A program made the translations under genes and the position numbers. Below are positions 52,596 through 61,887 of a DNA stretch of 64,000 nt, in pieces; within the stretch, counting starts at the first letter, position 1, and each line of letters begins with the position of its first letter. A model generated the notes under the pieces. That model saw nothing but the letters and a program-made list of their open reading frames with translations. It did not search any database and was not told where the DNA came from. The stretch comes from CBFHMJ01 sp965656875 (GTDB taxonomy: Bacteria > Pseudomonadota > Gammaproteobacteria > Enterobacterales > Alteromonadaceae), in contig CBFHMJ010000028.1 in the NCBI GenBank assembly GCA_965656875.1, forward strand, positions 1 through 64,000. The letters are read 5' to 3'.

Positions 52596-52906
52596 TATTT
52601 ATTTTACTAATTCCAGTTATATGTTCGTGAACGGCTTGAGGTGAAAGCAAAGCACAAAAAGATCGTCCCGATCGATGGAAAGTGCTTCTACCCTGATAAT
52701 CGAACGATTATCCAATCGACAGCCGTATTTAGCAAAACTACGTTTTAATTATAGTGAAGAAAAAAAATTTACAATAATGAAAGGCTAAAGTGAGAATGGT
52801 GAGAGAGAAGAAGGAGCAAACGATGCCCTGATGCTCAGTTATCAGGGCTGGAGTGTGTTCACTTTGGTTTGTGGTCAGGAATTTGTTTGTGTAAGGTTAT
52901 CGTTAC
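52596..52906. other. Intergenic region between EAL gene and hemN
   Basis: About 310 bp. It contains a hairpin at 52825-52848 (GCCCTGAT/ATCAGGGC, 8-nt loop) about 60 bp beyond the hemN stop on the minus strand, probably terminating hemN, though its U-tract is weak. The rest would carry the promoter of the EAL gene. No gene seen. Confidence 0.5.
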
Positions 52907-54271
52907 TTACAAAATCCGCGAATATCTCGCTTGTCTGCCAGCCAGATAAGCATCAAACGTCATACAAATTACCCGGATAATCAAACGTGCTTGCGGATGA
53001 ACCATGATCTTATTTCGGGTAATAGTCACCAGGCCATCCCGTTGAAATTCGGCCAGTTCCATTAATTCGTCGCCGAATGTCTCGGCGAAATTAATTTCGA
53101 ACATCTCCTCAACATCAGCAATATTCAGGCTCAGGTTACACATCAGTTCCATGATGATGTGACGACGTAAACGGTCGTCAGTGGTGAGCAAACAACCCTT
53201 TTCCGTGATTTGCGTACCTGCGTCGATGGCCTCGTAATAGGCGTTGAGTGTTTTCGGGTTTTGGCCGTAAACATCGTATACCGCGCTGATCGATGAGACG
53301 CCAAGGCCCAGCATGTCCAAATCGCCCTGTGTCGTATAGCCCTGGAAGTTACGATGTAACTCACCTCGGGCAAGCGCTCGTGATAATTCATCATCCGGTT
53401 TGGCGAAGTGATCCATGCCGATCATCACATAGCCTGCGTCAAGCAGTTGCGCCATTGCCATATCCATTAACTGGGTTTTTTGAGGTCCGTCAGGTAGCCA
53501 TTCGTTTTTAATTTTACGTTGTGCTGCGAAACGGTCCGGTAAATGGGCGTAATTAAATAATGAGATCCGATCAACATCCATCGCCAGCACAGCCGTTAAG
53601 GTGTCGGTGAATGTCTCCAGTGTTTGATGAGGCAAACCATAAATTAAGTCTACATTCACTGAACTGAAGCCTGTGGCTTGAGCATGGGCGATTAAGGTAT
53701 GAATATGCTCGGTGGATTGCACCCGATTGATCGCCTCTTGCACTTGTTCGTTTACATCTTGCAAGCCAATGCTGATTCGGTTGTAACCCAGTGCTTTTAA
53801 GCCATCGATATAGGCCGTGCTGACGCCCCGAGGATCAATTTCGATACTGATTTCAGCATCGTCGCTGACAGAAAAAGACTGTCGCATCGCGTCCATTAAT
53901 ACTGCTTGTTGTTCCAGCGTTAAAAAGCTTGGCGTACCCCCGCCCAGATGGATTTGCTCGACTTGATAATGACCGAAAGCATCTGCGCGATGGGCGATTT
54001 CTTTTAACAGGAATTCCAGATAACGGTCAGCTTTATGCTGGTGGCGAGTCACGACTTTGTTGCAGCCACAGTAATAGCAAAGCTGTTTACAAAACGGAAT
54101 ATGCACATACAAGCTTAACCCCGGCATCGGGCTACGGCGTGCCGCCTGTTCGATCAGATCGTTTTCTATCTCTTCGTGGAACAGCAGCGCGGTTGGATAA
54201 GACGTATAACGTGGTCCGCTTTTGTTGTATTTAGCGAGTAATGAAGGTGATAGAGACGGACTAACTGTCAT
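52907..54271 (-). CDS. hemN: Oxygen-independent coproporphyrinogen III oxidase
   Basis: I start at the ATG at 54269-54271 (AGGAAA upstream) rather than at a TTG at 54289. The radical SAM motif is CX3CX2CXC: Cys61, 65, 68 and 70 in FCKQLCYYCGCNK, the form that marks true HemN. GGGTPSFL, GLQDVNEQVQ and DLIYGLPHQT are the other SAM-binding and family segments, and the C-terminal HemN domain is intact. It converts coproporphyrinogen III to protoporphyrinogen IX without oxygen. An FNR-like box about 80 bp upstream suggests induction under low oxygen. Confidence 0.96.
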   Translation of the reverse strand: MTVSPSLSPSLLAKYNKSGPRYTSYPTALLFHEEIENDLIEQAARRSPMPGLSLYVHIPFCKQLCYYCGCNKVVTRHQHKADRYLEFLLKEIAHRADAFGHYQVEQIHLGGGTPSFLTLEQQAVLMDAMRQSFSVSDDAEISIEIDPRGVSTAYIDGLKALGYNRISIGLQDVNEQVQEAINRVQSTEHIHTLIAHAQATGFSSVNVDLIYGLPHQTLETFTDTLTAVLAMDVDRISLFNYAHLPDRFAAQRKIKNEWLPDGPQKTQLMDMAMAQLLDAGYVMIGMDHFAKPDDELSRALARGELHRNFQGYTTQGDLDMLGLGVSSISAVYDVYGQNPKTLNAYYEAIDAGTQITEKGCLLTTDDRLRRHIIMELMCNLSLNIADVEEMFEINFAETFGDELMELAEFQRDGLVTITRNKIMVHPQARLIIRVICMTFDAYLAGRQARYSRIL

Positions 54272-54349
54272 GCATGTTTCCTGTGGCAAGGCTTGTTATA
54301 AGCCTGATAAAAAGTGTCAGGCAGTGTAAAGCAATCAGGATCTCGACTG

Positions 54350-54363
54350 TTGATCTGGTTCAA
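54350..54363 (-). promoter_or_regulatory. FNR/Anr-type box upstream of hemN
   Basis: TTGAT-CTGG-TTCAA matches the FNR consensus TTGAT-N4-ATCAA at nine of ten positions. It lies about 80 bp from the hemN ATG, a usual distance for activation, and also 84 bp before the divergent membrane protein gene at 54447, which may share the control. Inference from match and position. Confidence 0.65.
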
Positions 54364-54446
54364 ACTATTGTTAACAATCTCCGACGATGTAATCGGCTAA
54401 AATGCTGGTAATTGACTGAAAATAAGCCATTTTTGTATGGAACAGC

Positions 54447-54920
54447 ATGAAAATACCTTTATCCGTAAAAACCGCTCACTGGATGTTTAATACCTCCGTG
54501 TGCGTACATATTTTGCTCGGACTACTGCTACCTTTGGCAGCAAATATACCTGTAGTACGAGAAATGCTGTTGGCGTTTTTACCTGGCCTGGAAAATGATG
54601 GGCTGGCGATGTCTTCAGCGTTGGAATCTCAAATTATCTGGTTGATAACCATTATTGGCCCAACCGTCGCCAGTTGGGCTCTGTTACTGGGATGCTTAAA
54701 ACATGTTTACTGTCAGGGCAGGGCGGCACATGCTGATGACTTCATCTGGTGGAGCATGATGGTCGCGTTGTGGTTATGGTTTCTGGTCGATACCAGCTGG
54801 TCAATCGCGAACGGTATTATCGGCGCGTTGTTGCTGAATATTCCGGCCTTTCTCAGCTTTTTTCTACCGCTGTGTCGTTTTCGTCAGGTCCGGCGGTCGG
54901 CTGCCAGGCAAAGCGTTTAA
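54447..54920 (+). CDS. Hypothetical integral membrane protein
   Basis: A 157-residue protein with four hydrophobic helices (SVCVHILLGLLLPLAANI, IIWLITIIGPTVASWALLLG, WWSMMVALWLWFLVDTSW, IIGALLLNIPAFLSFFLPL) and a basic end. Divergent from hemN across a region holding the FNR-like box. No family recognised. Its 3' end overlaps the converging decarboxylase-like gene by about 70 nt. Confidence 0.6.
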   Translation: MKIPLSVKTAHWMFNTSVCVHILLGLLLPLAANIPVVREMLLAFLPGLENDGLAMSSALESQIIWLITIIGPTVASWALLLGCLKHVYCQGRAAHADDFIWWSMMVALWLWFLVDTSWSIANGIIGALLLNIPAFLSFFLPLCRFRQVRRSAARQSV

Positions 54921-55446
54921 CACCTTTGTCCATAGGTGTTTGCGCCAGGGCATTACCAAAGTTAGAAATTAATTTTGCTGCCAGCGCGGTTAACAATTCC
55001 AACGCCTGTTTGCGGCTAAAACCTGCTGAAAAAAATGCGTCCAGCGTAGCATCATCAACCTTTCCAGCGGTGCGCCATACCGCTAGCGTGAAATCTCGTA
55101 ACGCCGCCAGTCGTTCATCCGCCAGTGGCGTATTATCACGTAATGCTTGTGCAACATCATCCGGGCCTTTTTCTCGCCATAACAGCCAGCTATGACCCGG
55201 CACGCAGTTATGGCAGGCATTTTCCACACTCACCGCCAGATAAATCACTTGTTGTTCAAGCGGTGTAAAACTGCTGTTGTCATTAAAGCCGTTAAAAATA
55301 TCCATATAAGCCTGATAAGTCACCGGCGCTTCGGCAAGAATTTTATGCAGGTTTGGCACCACACCAAATAAAGCTTTGGATTGTTTAAACAGGGCTTTAG
55401 CCTCGTCTGAGGCAGTTTCGTCAGTGTGCAGGATAAAGCGGTTCAT
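54853..55446 (-). CDS. Carboxymuconolactone decarboxylase/AhpD-like protein
   Basis: About 198 residues from MNRFILHTDET; a neighbouring ATG one codon upstream (55449) is an equal start. The CxxC-H core of the AhpD group is intact: VENACHNCVPGHS, within an all-helical fold (PLEQQVIYLAVSV, RKQALELLTALAAK). Members act as alkylhydroperoxidase-like thiol reductants or as decarboxylases. Length fits the peroxidase-related group. The upstream start overlaps a small open frame (ATGA). Confidence 0.85.
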   Translation of the reverse strand: MNRFILHTDETASDEAKALFKQSKALFGVVPNLHKILAEAPVTYQAYMDIFNGFNDNSSFTPLEQQVIYLAVSVENACHNCVPGHSWLLWREKGPDDVAQALRDNTPLADERLAALRDFTLAVWRTAGKVDDATLDAFFSAGFSRKQALELLTALAAKLISNFGNALAQTPMDKGVKRFAWQPTAGPDENDTAVEKS

Positions 55447-55796
55447 CATATTTCTCCGCAAGTTGTCAGGGTTCTCCCCTGTTCGGTTAATTCATTGATA
55501 TCTGTCCGGCGTAGTTCGTAGCCTGTGGCATCAACAAGCTGATTAGCCAGAGCCATTACCTGGTCACTGTGTTCTGATGATTTATGAGAATAGGAAATAA
55601 AATCCAGGTCACTGACTCGAGTCTTGCATAAATGACCTGAAGTTAATTCAGAAAAAACCAACTGATTATGGCATAGCCAGCGCCAGGTTATAAAGATAGG
55701 TACGATGTTAAATTTTCGCTGGGATGCATTTATTGTGTGGGTCGATTCTTGTTGATTGGTCAGTTTGTTTTGTGTTGATAAGTTACTCCAATACAA
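55446..55796 (-). CDS. Doubtful small open frame upstream of the AhpD-like gene
   Basis: 116 codons from a TTG. Its stop overlaps the start of the AhpD-like gene as ATGA, which hints at translational coupling. The peptide shows no known domain; the last 40 residues (VMALANQLVDATGYELRRTD) look more protein-like than the rest, so it could be the remnant of a larger gene. No ribosome site stands out. Confidence 0.3.
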   Translation of the reverse strand: MYWSNLSTQNKLTNQQESTHTINASQRKFNIVPIFITWRWLCHNQLVFSELTSGHLCKTRVSDLDFISYSHKSSEHSDQVMALANQLVDATGYELRRTDINELTEQGRTLTTCGEI

Positions 55797-55877
55797 CCCT
55801 GTATTTACTTTCCATAGTGAATACAGGGTTGATCCATTGATATTTTCAGCCAGTTGTTGCTTATTACCCGGGGCTAT

Positions 55878-56765
55878 TTATAGTCTGGGTGCTGCAATCT
55901 TGCGTATTTTATCGCTGAAAATGTCGGTGTAATAAATATCAGATCCGGCAAGGGCAATACCTGATGGCTTACCAAAATAAGCGCCTTCAGCGATTATGGA
56001 AACAACTCCATCACGAGATACTCGTAAGATACGTCCGGGATCAGGGCTAATCGCACCAAAATCAGCGACGATAAAGTCACGACCATCCCATGCGATACCA
56101 ACCGGTGTTCCCAGTTCATTAGCAAAGACCGAAGCATGACCATCAGCATTGAATCGTAGCAAGGTGCCATCGTTAAAATTAGTGATCATTACGGAGTCTC
56201 CCCATACGACAATACCGGCGGGTCCGTTAAGCAGAGGGTCATTCGAAAAGAGGCTGACATTGCCTTTCATATCAACATGCAGTAGTTCACTTGCGGTGAT
56301 ATCTGTGAGTAGTAACTTGTTCTGAAACACGGCCACTTCCACAATTTCGTTTGCTGTTTCATACAGTGTTGTTTGAGATCCATCGGGTGCTATCGAAAAT
56401 AAACGTGTACTGACACAACCAGGGCGACACTCCAGCACGACATAATAATCACCAAATTTTGTTAATCCCAAAGCATTCCCTTTCGCCAACTCAGCAACAG
56501 GAACAATATTGAATTGACCGTTGGCCTGCTGTTTTGTCAGTTCTATCCGCACAAGATTTTGTTCTGTCGTTGCTAACAAATCATGATTGTCGAAAAACAG
56601 ACCGTAGGGAAAAGCGAGATTAGATGCTACATAACTGGTTCGCTTTTCAATTTTGTACATATCTGATGCTACTTCTAATTCAGCTGTAGGTAGTAATTCA
56701 TTGGCTGATGCTACGTTATTTAAAAATATTAAAAACAGATTTATTAACAAAAGTAACTTTTTCAT
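55878..56765 (-). CDS. Secreted NHL/ScyD-like beta-propeller protein
   Basis: ATG at 56763-56765 preferred to a TTG at 56780. A signal peptide (KKLLLLINLFLIFLNNVASA) leads a 295-residue propeller with repeated segments: FPYGLFFDNHDLLATTEQNL, FGDYYVVLECRPGC, GPAGIVVWGDSVMITNFNDG, GTPVGIAWDGRDFIVADFG, GKPSGIALAGSDIYYTDIF. The pattern fits ScyD/ScyE or SMP-30-like six-bladed propellers. Likely periplasmic or secreted; substrate unknown. Just before the radical SAM operon but in the opposite direction. Confidence 0.78.
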   Translation of the reverse strand: MKKLLLLINLFLIFLNNVASANELLPTAELEVASDMYKIEKRTSYVASNLAFPYGLFFDNHDLLATTEQNLVRIELTKQQANGQFNIVPVAELAKGNALGLTKFGDYYVVLECRPGCVSTRLFSIAPDGSQTTLYETANEIVEVAVFQNKLLLTDITASELLHVDMKGNVSLFSNDPLLNGPAGIVVWGDSVMITNFNDGTLLRFNADGHASVFANELGTPVGIAWDGRDFIVADFGAISPDPGRILRVSRDGVVSIIAEGAYFGKPSGIALAGSDIYYTDIFSDKIRKIAAPRL

Positions 56766-57050
56766 AAGTAGTTGTCTCAATCATTATTCAGTTTAAATGC
56801 CTGATAAAACGTCGCATACAGGCAAATTAAACAGCTATAACACTATAATTACAATAGCCTTTTTTATTCCATTCAAATAATAAGGTTATTCGAATTAATT
56901 ATTTGTACCCGTTTGATCAAAGTTATGAACCCGGATAAGATACATCTGTCTTTTAAAAAATCAAATAAAATTAATAAAATATTTACATAAATGTCTTCTT
57001 TATTAAGAGTGATGAATTTCAATCAAGTGGTAAACAGCGGGTATTGGTAG

Positions 57051-58640
57051 ATGAAAAAATTAAGAATGTTGTTGATAGACAACCTCGATATGCCATTAGA
57101 GTCAGCATATAAGTTTCCGCAGGTTGGTGTTCCACTCGGTATATTTTCAATTTCGGCCTGGGTTCATCAGCAGTTTGGTGATCGTGTTGAGCTTTTGGAT
57201 AATATCTCGTTGCCTTTGTTTCTTCATGAAGGCAAAGACCCACTGGAGGAAGCCAGCAAAATGGTGCTGGAGAAAGGCTATGACATTATCGGTATACGCT
57301 CGCTTTCTGCCGGTAAAGAATATCTTGAAACCCTAACGCAGGGCCTCGCAAAAATTACTGATTGTCCGCCGATTATGGTTGGTGGTCCTTACGCTTCAGA
57401 CTCCCCGCAAGAATTATTGAACAACCATCAGGCCGTTGATTTCGTCGTATCGAATGAAGGTGAAGCGATCCTGAGTGAATTTCTTGAAAAATGGTTTTAT
57501 GGCGAAGATAGTACATGGCGTCATATTCCGGGTTTGTCATATCGCATGGGTGGTATGCCGATGGTCAATCCAACGGCGAAATTAATGGATGATCTGGACG
57601 TTTTACCGTTACCCGAATATAGCGCGATAGACTTAAGTCGCTTCAGCAATGTTGAAAATCCTATGCGGATTGGCAACAACGCAACATGGGCACCTATCAT
57701 GACGCAACGTGGTTGCCCTTATCACTGCCTGTATTGTCACGAGGGATTCGGAAAAATTAGCCGTGAACGTAGCCCGGAAAAAGTGCTGGCTGAAATCGAA
57801 GATCTTTACTACAACCACGGTGTGACTCATATCGCAGTGATGGACGACATTTTTAATGTTCGTCGTACACGAGCGAAAGAAATTATGCGCCGTATCATCA
57901 AGTCAGGTATGAAATTACAGATCTCATTCCCGAATGGGCTTCGGGGTGACACGATGGATGAAGAACTGGTTGATCTGATGGTCGAGGCCGGAACAATTTG
58001 TATTCACTATGCTATTGAATCCGCCAGCCCACGCATTCAGGCATGGATGAAGAAAAAACTGAAAATGGACAAAATCACCCGGATTATCGAACACACCGCC
58101 CAATACGACATTATCTTCCGTGGTTTCTATATGGTTGGATTCCCGGGAGAAACCGAAGAAGAACTGAAACTCACAATTGACCACGCGATCAGCAGTGGCT
58201 TTACCGAAACATATTTCTCTATTCTGTGTATGTGGCCTGGCACTAAAATCCTTGATGCCGCTATTCAGGGTGGTTGGGTTGACCAAAGTGCATTTACTCA
58301 CTCAACTGCGCATGATCCACAAGATAACGGCTTTGAATATTCTGTTGATTTGCTGATGTCTGAGCGACTTCGTGGTTATGGGCACACTCATTTTGACCCT
58401 AATCGTGTTGCAAAAAACTTTCGTGTGAGCGAAAAACTAGGTATCGACATCCAAAAAGTTATGCAGAAAGAAGCAACATACGCACAAATGATTGCGGATG
58501 GTCATAAAGGTTCAGGCCCTAACCCATTTGTACCTGACCAAGATATTTTTAAACAGTTTATTGAAGTAGCTAACAACCCAGATCTGGCTGCTCGTAATTA
58601 TCAAAATATTTCAGAACAAATACTGACTGTGCCTGCATAA
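57051..58640 (+). CDS. B12-binding-domain radical SAM enzyme
   Basis: A 529-residue enzyme. The N-terminal 190 residues form a cobalamin-binding-like Rossmann fold (VPLGIFSISAWVHQQFGDRVELLDN, DIIGIRSLS, IMVGGPYASD); the classical DxHxxG is not seen, so B12 binding, if any, is base-off by other ligands. The radical SAM cluster is Cys222-Cys226-Cys229 in GCPYHCLYCHEG. FRGFYMVGFPGETEEELKLT is the conserved SAM-loop region. Such enzymes methylate unactivated carbons or rearrange skeletons. It opens the second biosynthetic operon, 43 bp before the AlkC-like gene. Confidence 0.87.
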   Translation: MKKLRMLLIDNLDMPLESAYKFPQVGVPLGIFSISAWVHQQFGDRVELLDNISLPLFLHEGKDPLEEASKMVLEKGYDIIGIRSLSAGKEYLETLTQGLAKITDCPPIMVGGPYASDSPQELLNNHQAVDFVVSNEGEAILSEFLEKWFYGEDSTWRHIPGLSYRMGGMPMVNPTAKLMDDLDVLPLPEYSAIDLSRFSNVENPMRIGNNATWAPIMTQRGCPYHCLYCHEGFGKISRERSPEKVLAEIEDLYYNHGVTHIAVMDDIFNVRRTRAKEIMRRIIKSGMKLQISFPNGLRGDTMDEELVDLMVEAGTICIHYAIESASPRIQAWMKKKLKMDKITRIIEHTAQYDIIFRGFYMVGFPGETEEELKLTIDHAISSGFTETYFSILCMWPGTKILDAAIQGGWVDQSAFTHSTAHDPQDNGFEYSVDLLMSERLRGYGHTHFDPNRVAKNFRVSEKLGIDIQKVMQKEATYAQMIADGHKGSGPNPFVPDQDIFKQFIEVANNPDLAARNYQNISEQILTVPA

Positions 58641-58683
58641 CAGGTGGTAAAGAAGTACGAAAAGAAAGACAGGTAGGTATCAG

Positions 58684-59883
58684 GTGGCAGAATCATCACC
58701 GTCAGGTAATAAAGATTTAAAGGACATTTACAACAGAGAGACTGTTGAAAAAATTGCGGATGGATTCGTTGCAGGATGGTCGGAATTTAAACGGTCTGAC
58801 TTTATTGAGCAGGTTGTTGCCGGGCTGGATGAGCGTTCATTTCTTGAACGAATGAACTGGATAGCTGAGCAACTTCAGCAGTTTTTACCGGTGATAAGTT
58901 GTGAAGACGATTTTCGCCATGTGGTTGATTTGTTAATCATTGCATCCGGGCCTGAGTTGGTAGAGAACGATCTGAAAGGATACGGTGGATTTTTTGTCTT
59001 ACCATTAACCCGTTTTGTTAGTCTCCATGGCCTGGATTATTTCGATGAATCAATGCGAGCATTGTACGAGCTGACAAAACGTTTTTCGGCTGAGTTCGAT
59101 ATACGTTACTTTATTTTGCAGCATCAACAGCGGACACTCGATACATTGAAATTATGGCATCGGGACAGCAATTGTCATGTTCGCCGCCTCATCTCCGAAG
59201 GGATTCGACCCCGTTTACCCATGGGATTTCAGCTCAAATCATTTATTGCAGATCCAGCGCCGGTCATTGAATTACTGACTCTGATTAAAGACGACAAAGA
59301 ACGCTTTGTGCAACGCTCCATTGCCAATTGCCTGAATGATATTTCAAAAGATAATCCACAGGCGGTAATCGATACGCTGATGCAGTGGCAACAAGAAAAT
59401 AACTCGAAAGATTTACAATGGATGATTCGTCATAGTTTGAGGAGTTTAATCAAAGCTGGTAAGCCGGAAGCGCTGGCATTACTCGGATACAAACAGCCAC
59501 AATTGACTGTCCATTCGGCTCGGTTAGACCACTCTGAAATTGTGATGGGCGAAACAATTACTTTTAATGCAGAGTTACATAGTAACGCCGAACAATCACA
59601 AACTTTGCTGATCGACTATGCACTGCATTTTCAAAAGAAAAATGGCAAAACACGTCCTAAAGTTTTTCGATTGGGTGAAAAAACACTACTTAGTTCAAAA
59701 CCCCTGCTAATCAGTGCTTCCCAGTTAATCAAAACTGTTAGCGTCCGTACTTGTTACCCCGGAGAACACCTGTTTGAATTGATTATCAATGGTCAACCTT
59801 TCGATCAAATTTCATTCAACGTACTGGCTGAAAAGGACTTCGAAATTGCAGCAAAAACTGACATGGAGACCAGTCATGTCTGA
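58684..59883 (+). CDS. AlkC-like HEAT-repeat DNA glycosylase with Ig-like C-terminus
   Basis: GTG start. Residues about 5-265 are the AlkC/AlkD type HEAT-like fold: KLWHRDSNCHVRRLISEG, ERFVQRSIANCLNDISKDNP, WMIRHSLRSLIKAGKPEALA. Residues about 272-392 look like an Ig-like beta domain (EIVMGETITFNAELHSNAEQ, HFQKKNGKTRPKVF), the layout of the AlkC subgroup that carries such a tail. These proteins excise N3-alkylated bases without flipping. Inside a natural-product operon it suggests self-resistance to a DNA-alkylating compound, as YtkR2 and C10R5 (AlkD-type) do. It overlaps the next gene by 8 nt. Confidence 0.88.
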   Translation: MAESSPSGNKDLKDIYNRETVEKIADGFVAGWSEFKRSDFIEQVVAGLDERSFLERMNWIAEQLQQFLPVISCEDDFRHVVDLLIIASGPELVENDLKGYGGFFVLPLTRFVSLHGLDYFDESMRALYELTKRFSAEFDIRYFILQHQQRTLDTLKLWHRDSNCHVRRLISEGIRPRLPMGFQLKSFIADPAPVIELLTLIKDDKERFVQRSIANCLNDISKDNPQAVIDTLMQWQQENNSKDLQWMIRHSLRSLIKAGKPEALALLGYKQPQLTVHSARLDHSEIVMGETITFNAELHSNAEQSQTLLIDYALHFQKKNGKTRPKVFRLGEKTLLSSKPLLISASQLIKTVSVRTCYPGEHLFELIINGQPFDQISFNVLAEKDFEIAAKTDMETSHV

Positions 59884-60889
59884 TATGCCGGGTGTTCATT
59901 TGTTTGACCAACATTTATATGGTTATTTAGACATCGAAGCATTACATCTGATGACTAAATATGGCGTGTTTCAAGCGTTGATAGAATCACCATTTCAGAC
60001 ATCAGAACAACTCGCTTCTGCATTGTCACTGGATAGTGATGTGTTGGAAAGAACGCTGACGTTTTTGGCGGCAAAAGACATTCTGTTTAATGAGCACAGT
60101 AATTGGTGTGTAAATGTGACTTACAGCCCTTGGCTGAATAAAAAAAGTGGCCAGTACATTGGTCATTTTATTCAGTTTATTCGCAATGAAGGGCAACAGG
60201 TTTTACAACAATTAGAAGCAATGTTGGTTGGAATTCAAGTAAGCAAATCACCATATCCGCGACTGTACGCCGATGAATTCAAAGAACAAACCAACTTCCC
60301 ACAAGCGATGTGGGAACTGACATTGTCCACTATTGAGCAACTGGCCCCACATCTACCAGTAGTCACCGGATCGATTGTTGACCTGGGCGGTGGCTCCGGT
60401 GCGTTGACTTTTGGTTGGGCAAGATATTTACAACAGCAATATAAACAGCAACCCCTACCCGAGATGACGGTGTTTGATTTACCAGGGGTGGCGGACGCTT
60501 TTGCTCATCAGCAAGCTATCCACAATTTTCCTGCCAGCATTCGTTTTCAACCGGGTGATTTTTTCAATGATGTGCTCCCGGTTGCCAGCAATTATGTCCT
60601 CAGTTATGTCATGTCGAACTGGGAAGATGAAACCTGTATCTCGCTATTGACCCGAATCAGAGAACAATTGCACAACGATGGACAGTTGGTCGTGTTAGAT
60701 CGCATGTTTGCGTCTGATGGTGTTCGTCCGTCAGGTACTGCGGTAATGAACCTGAATATGAAACTGCATACCCAGGGCCGTCATCGTCGAGCTGATGAAT
60801 TCAGGAAACTGCTCACACAAGCTGGATTTAGCCAGATCAGCATTCGTTATACCGATGTTGATAAACAAGTGATCATCGCATCGAGATAA
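59876..60889 (+). CDS. SAM-dependent O-methyltransferase (OMT-like), copy 2
   Basis: I choose the ATG at 59876 (MSDMPGVHLFDQ), which overlaps the AlkC-like stop by 8 nt; a longer frame from 59789 is inside that gene. The 337-residue protein repeats copy 1 (47131) nearly throughout: HLFDQHLYGYLDIEALHL, FIRNEGQQVLQQLEAMLVG, VDLGGGSGALTFGW, VFDLPGV, FQPGDFFND, MSNWEDETCISLL. Substrate unknown; the family methylates hydroxyls of small aromatic or heterocyclic molecules. If the HemN-like enzyme nearby makes a cyclopropane, a methyltransferase could be its partner, as C10Q is for C10P (inference). Confidence 0.88.
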   Translation: MSDMPGVHLFDQHLYGYLDIEALHLMTKYGVFQALIESPFQTSEQLASALSLDSDVLERTLTFLAAKDILFNEHSNWCVNVTYSPWLNKKSGQYIGHFIQFIRNEGQQVLQQLEAMLVGIQVSKSPYPRLYADEFKEQTNFPQAMWELTLSTIEQLAPHLPVVTGSIVDLGGGSGALTFGWARYLQQQYKQQPLPEMTVFDLPGVADAFAHQQAIHNFPASIRFQPGDFFNDVLPVASNYVLSYVMSNWEDETCISLLTRIREQLHNDGQLVVLDRMFASDGVRPSGTAVMNLNMKLHTQGRHRRADEFRKLLTQAGFSQISIRYTDVDKQVIIASR

Positions 60890-60987
60890 AGCCCTTAAGC
60901 TGGTCGCTGCTCTCAGATTAAAACCATTTGTAACCCGACGAATGACGCGTATAAGACGCAAGATTCGTCTCAACGAGGCAAAAGAAT

Positions 60988-61887
60988 ATGAGAAAAATCG
61001 TTGATTTTCACATTCATGCAGGTGTGTATAGTCAGCTTCGTGACGACATTCAGGCATTAATCAAAACTATTCCATTAGAAGACGGATTGGATGTCACAGA
61101 GATTTTCACAGATAAAGATGTGATGGAGCAGTACCTTCGGGATGTTAATGTTGAGACGGGTATTGTGTTGGCAGAATGTGGCCCTGGAACAAATTTCAGT
61201 ATTAACAGCCAGATGATTGCCGATAAATGTGAATCCAGCAATATGCTGATTCCGTTTGGCAGTGTCAACCCTACCTACCATAGCGATGTGGTGGCAGAGT
61301 TTGAATCGAGTGTAAAAGCTGGTTGTAAAGGCTTTAAGTTTTATCCGGCTGATCATGACTTTGATGCGTTGAGTGATGAAATGATGGCGATTTATCATCG
61401 GTGTCAGGAAGAAGGCATGGTGATTATGTTCCATACAGGCTTTACGGCACAAAAAGACACTGAACAAGTGTTTTGCAACCCGGCTGATTTTAAACCATTG
61501 CTCGACGCTTATCCGGATCTTCCTGTCCTGTTCTGTCATGCCGGAAAACCGCATTGGTACAAAGAAACTGTTGAGCTTATGCAGCAATACCCTAATGCCT
61601 GGATCGATACCGCGCTGGTCCCTGTCGATATTATTCTTGGCTTTACCAAAGACTATCCTGAGATTACTGATCGTATTGTTTTCGGTTCTGACTGGCCAGT
61701 TAGCGGTAACTATCACAAATTGATTGAGCGTTACGAAGCAGCTGGTTTTGATGAAGTCATGTTGGAAAAAATCTTCTATGGCAACGCACAACGTCTGCTC
61801 AAACGTCTGAGCGACCATCAGGGTCTGGATGGTGTGGTGTGGGGAAGTGAATCTCGCAAATCAGAGGTGAGCAGTCATGTATCGTGA
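60988..61887 (+). CDS. Metal-dependent amidohydrolase (ACMSD/amidohydrolase_2 family), copy 2
   Basis: A 299-residue homologue of the gene at 48299 with the same ligands (DFHIHAG, FHTGF, FCHAGKPHW, FGSDWP) and a 24-residue C-terminal extension (DHQGLDGVVWGSESRKSEVS...) absent from copy 1. It follows the methyltransferase at 98 bp and overlaps the next gene by 11 nt. Repeated pairing with the methyltransferase means the two enzymes act in the same steps. Decarboxylation or hydrolysis cannot be told apart here. Confidence 0.88.
   Translation: MRKIVDFHIHAGVYSQLRDDIQALIKTIPLEDGLDVTEIFTDKDVMEQYLRDVNVETGIVLAECGPGTNFSINSQMIADKCESSNMLIPFGSVNPTYHSDVVAEFESSVKAGCKGFKFYPADHDFDALSDEMMAIYHRCQEEGMVIMFHTGFTAQKDTEQVFCNPADFKPLLDAYPDLPVLFCHAGKPHWYKETVELMQQYPNAWIDTALVPVDIILGFTKDYPEITDRIVFGSDWPVSGNYHKLIERYEAAGFDEVMLEKIFYGNAQRLLKRLSDHQGLDGVVWGSESRKSEVSSHVS

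Noticed and set aside
61075..61818. 247-codon minus-strand open frame
   Set aside because: Antisense to amidohydrolase copy 2; the same antisense openness is partly present at copy 1, as expected from shared codon use.
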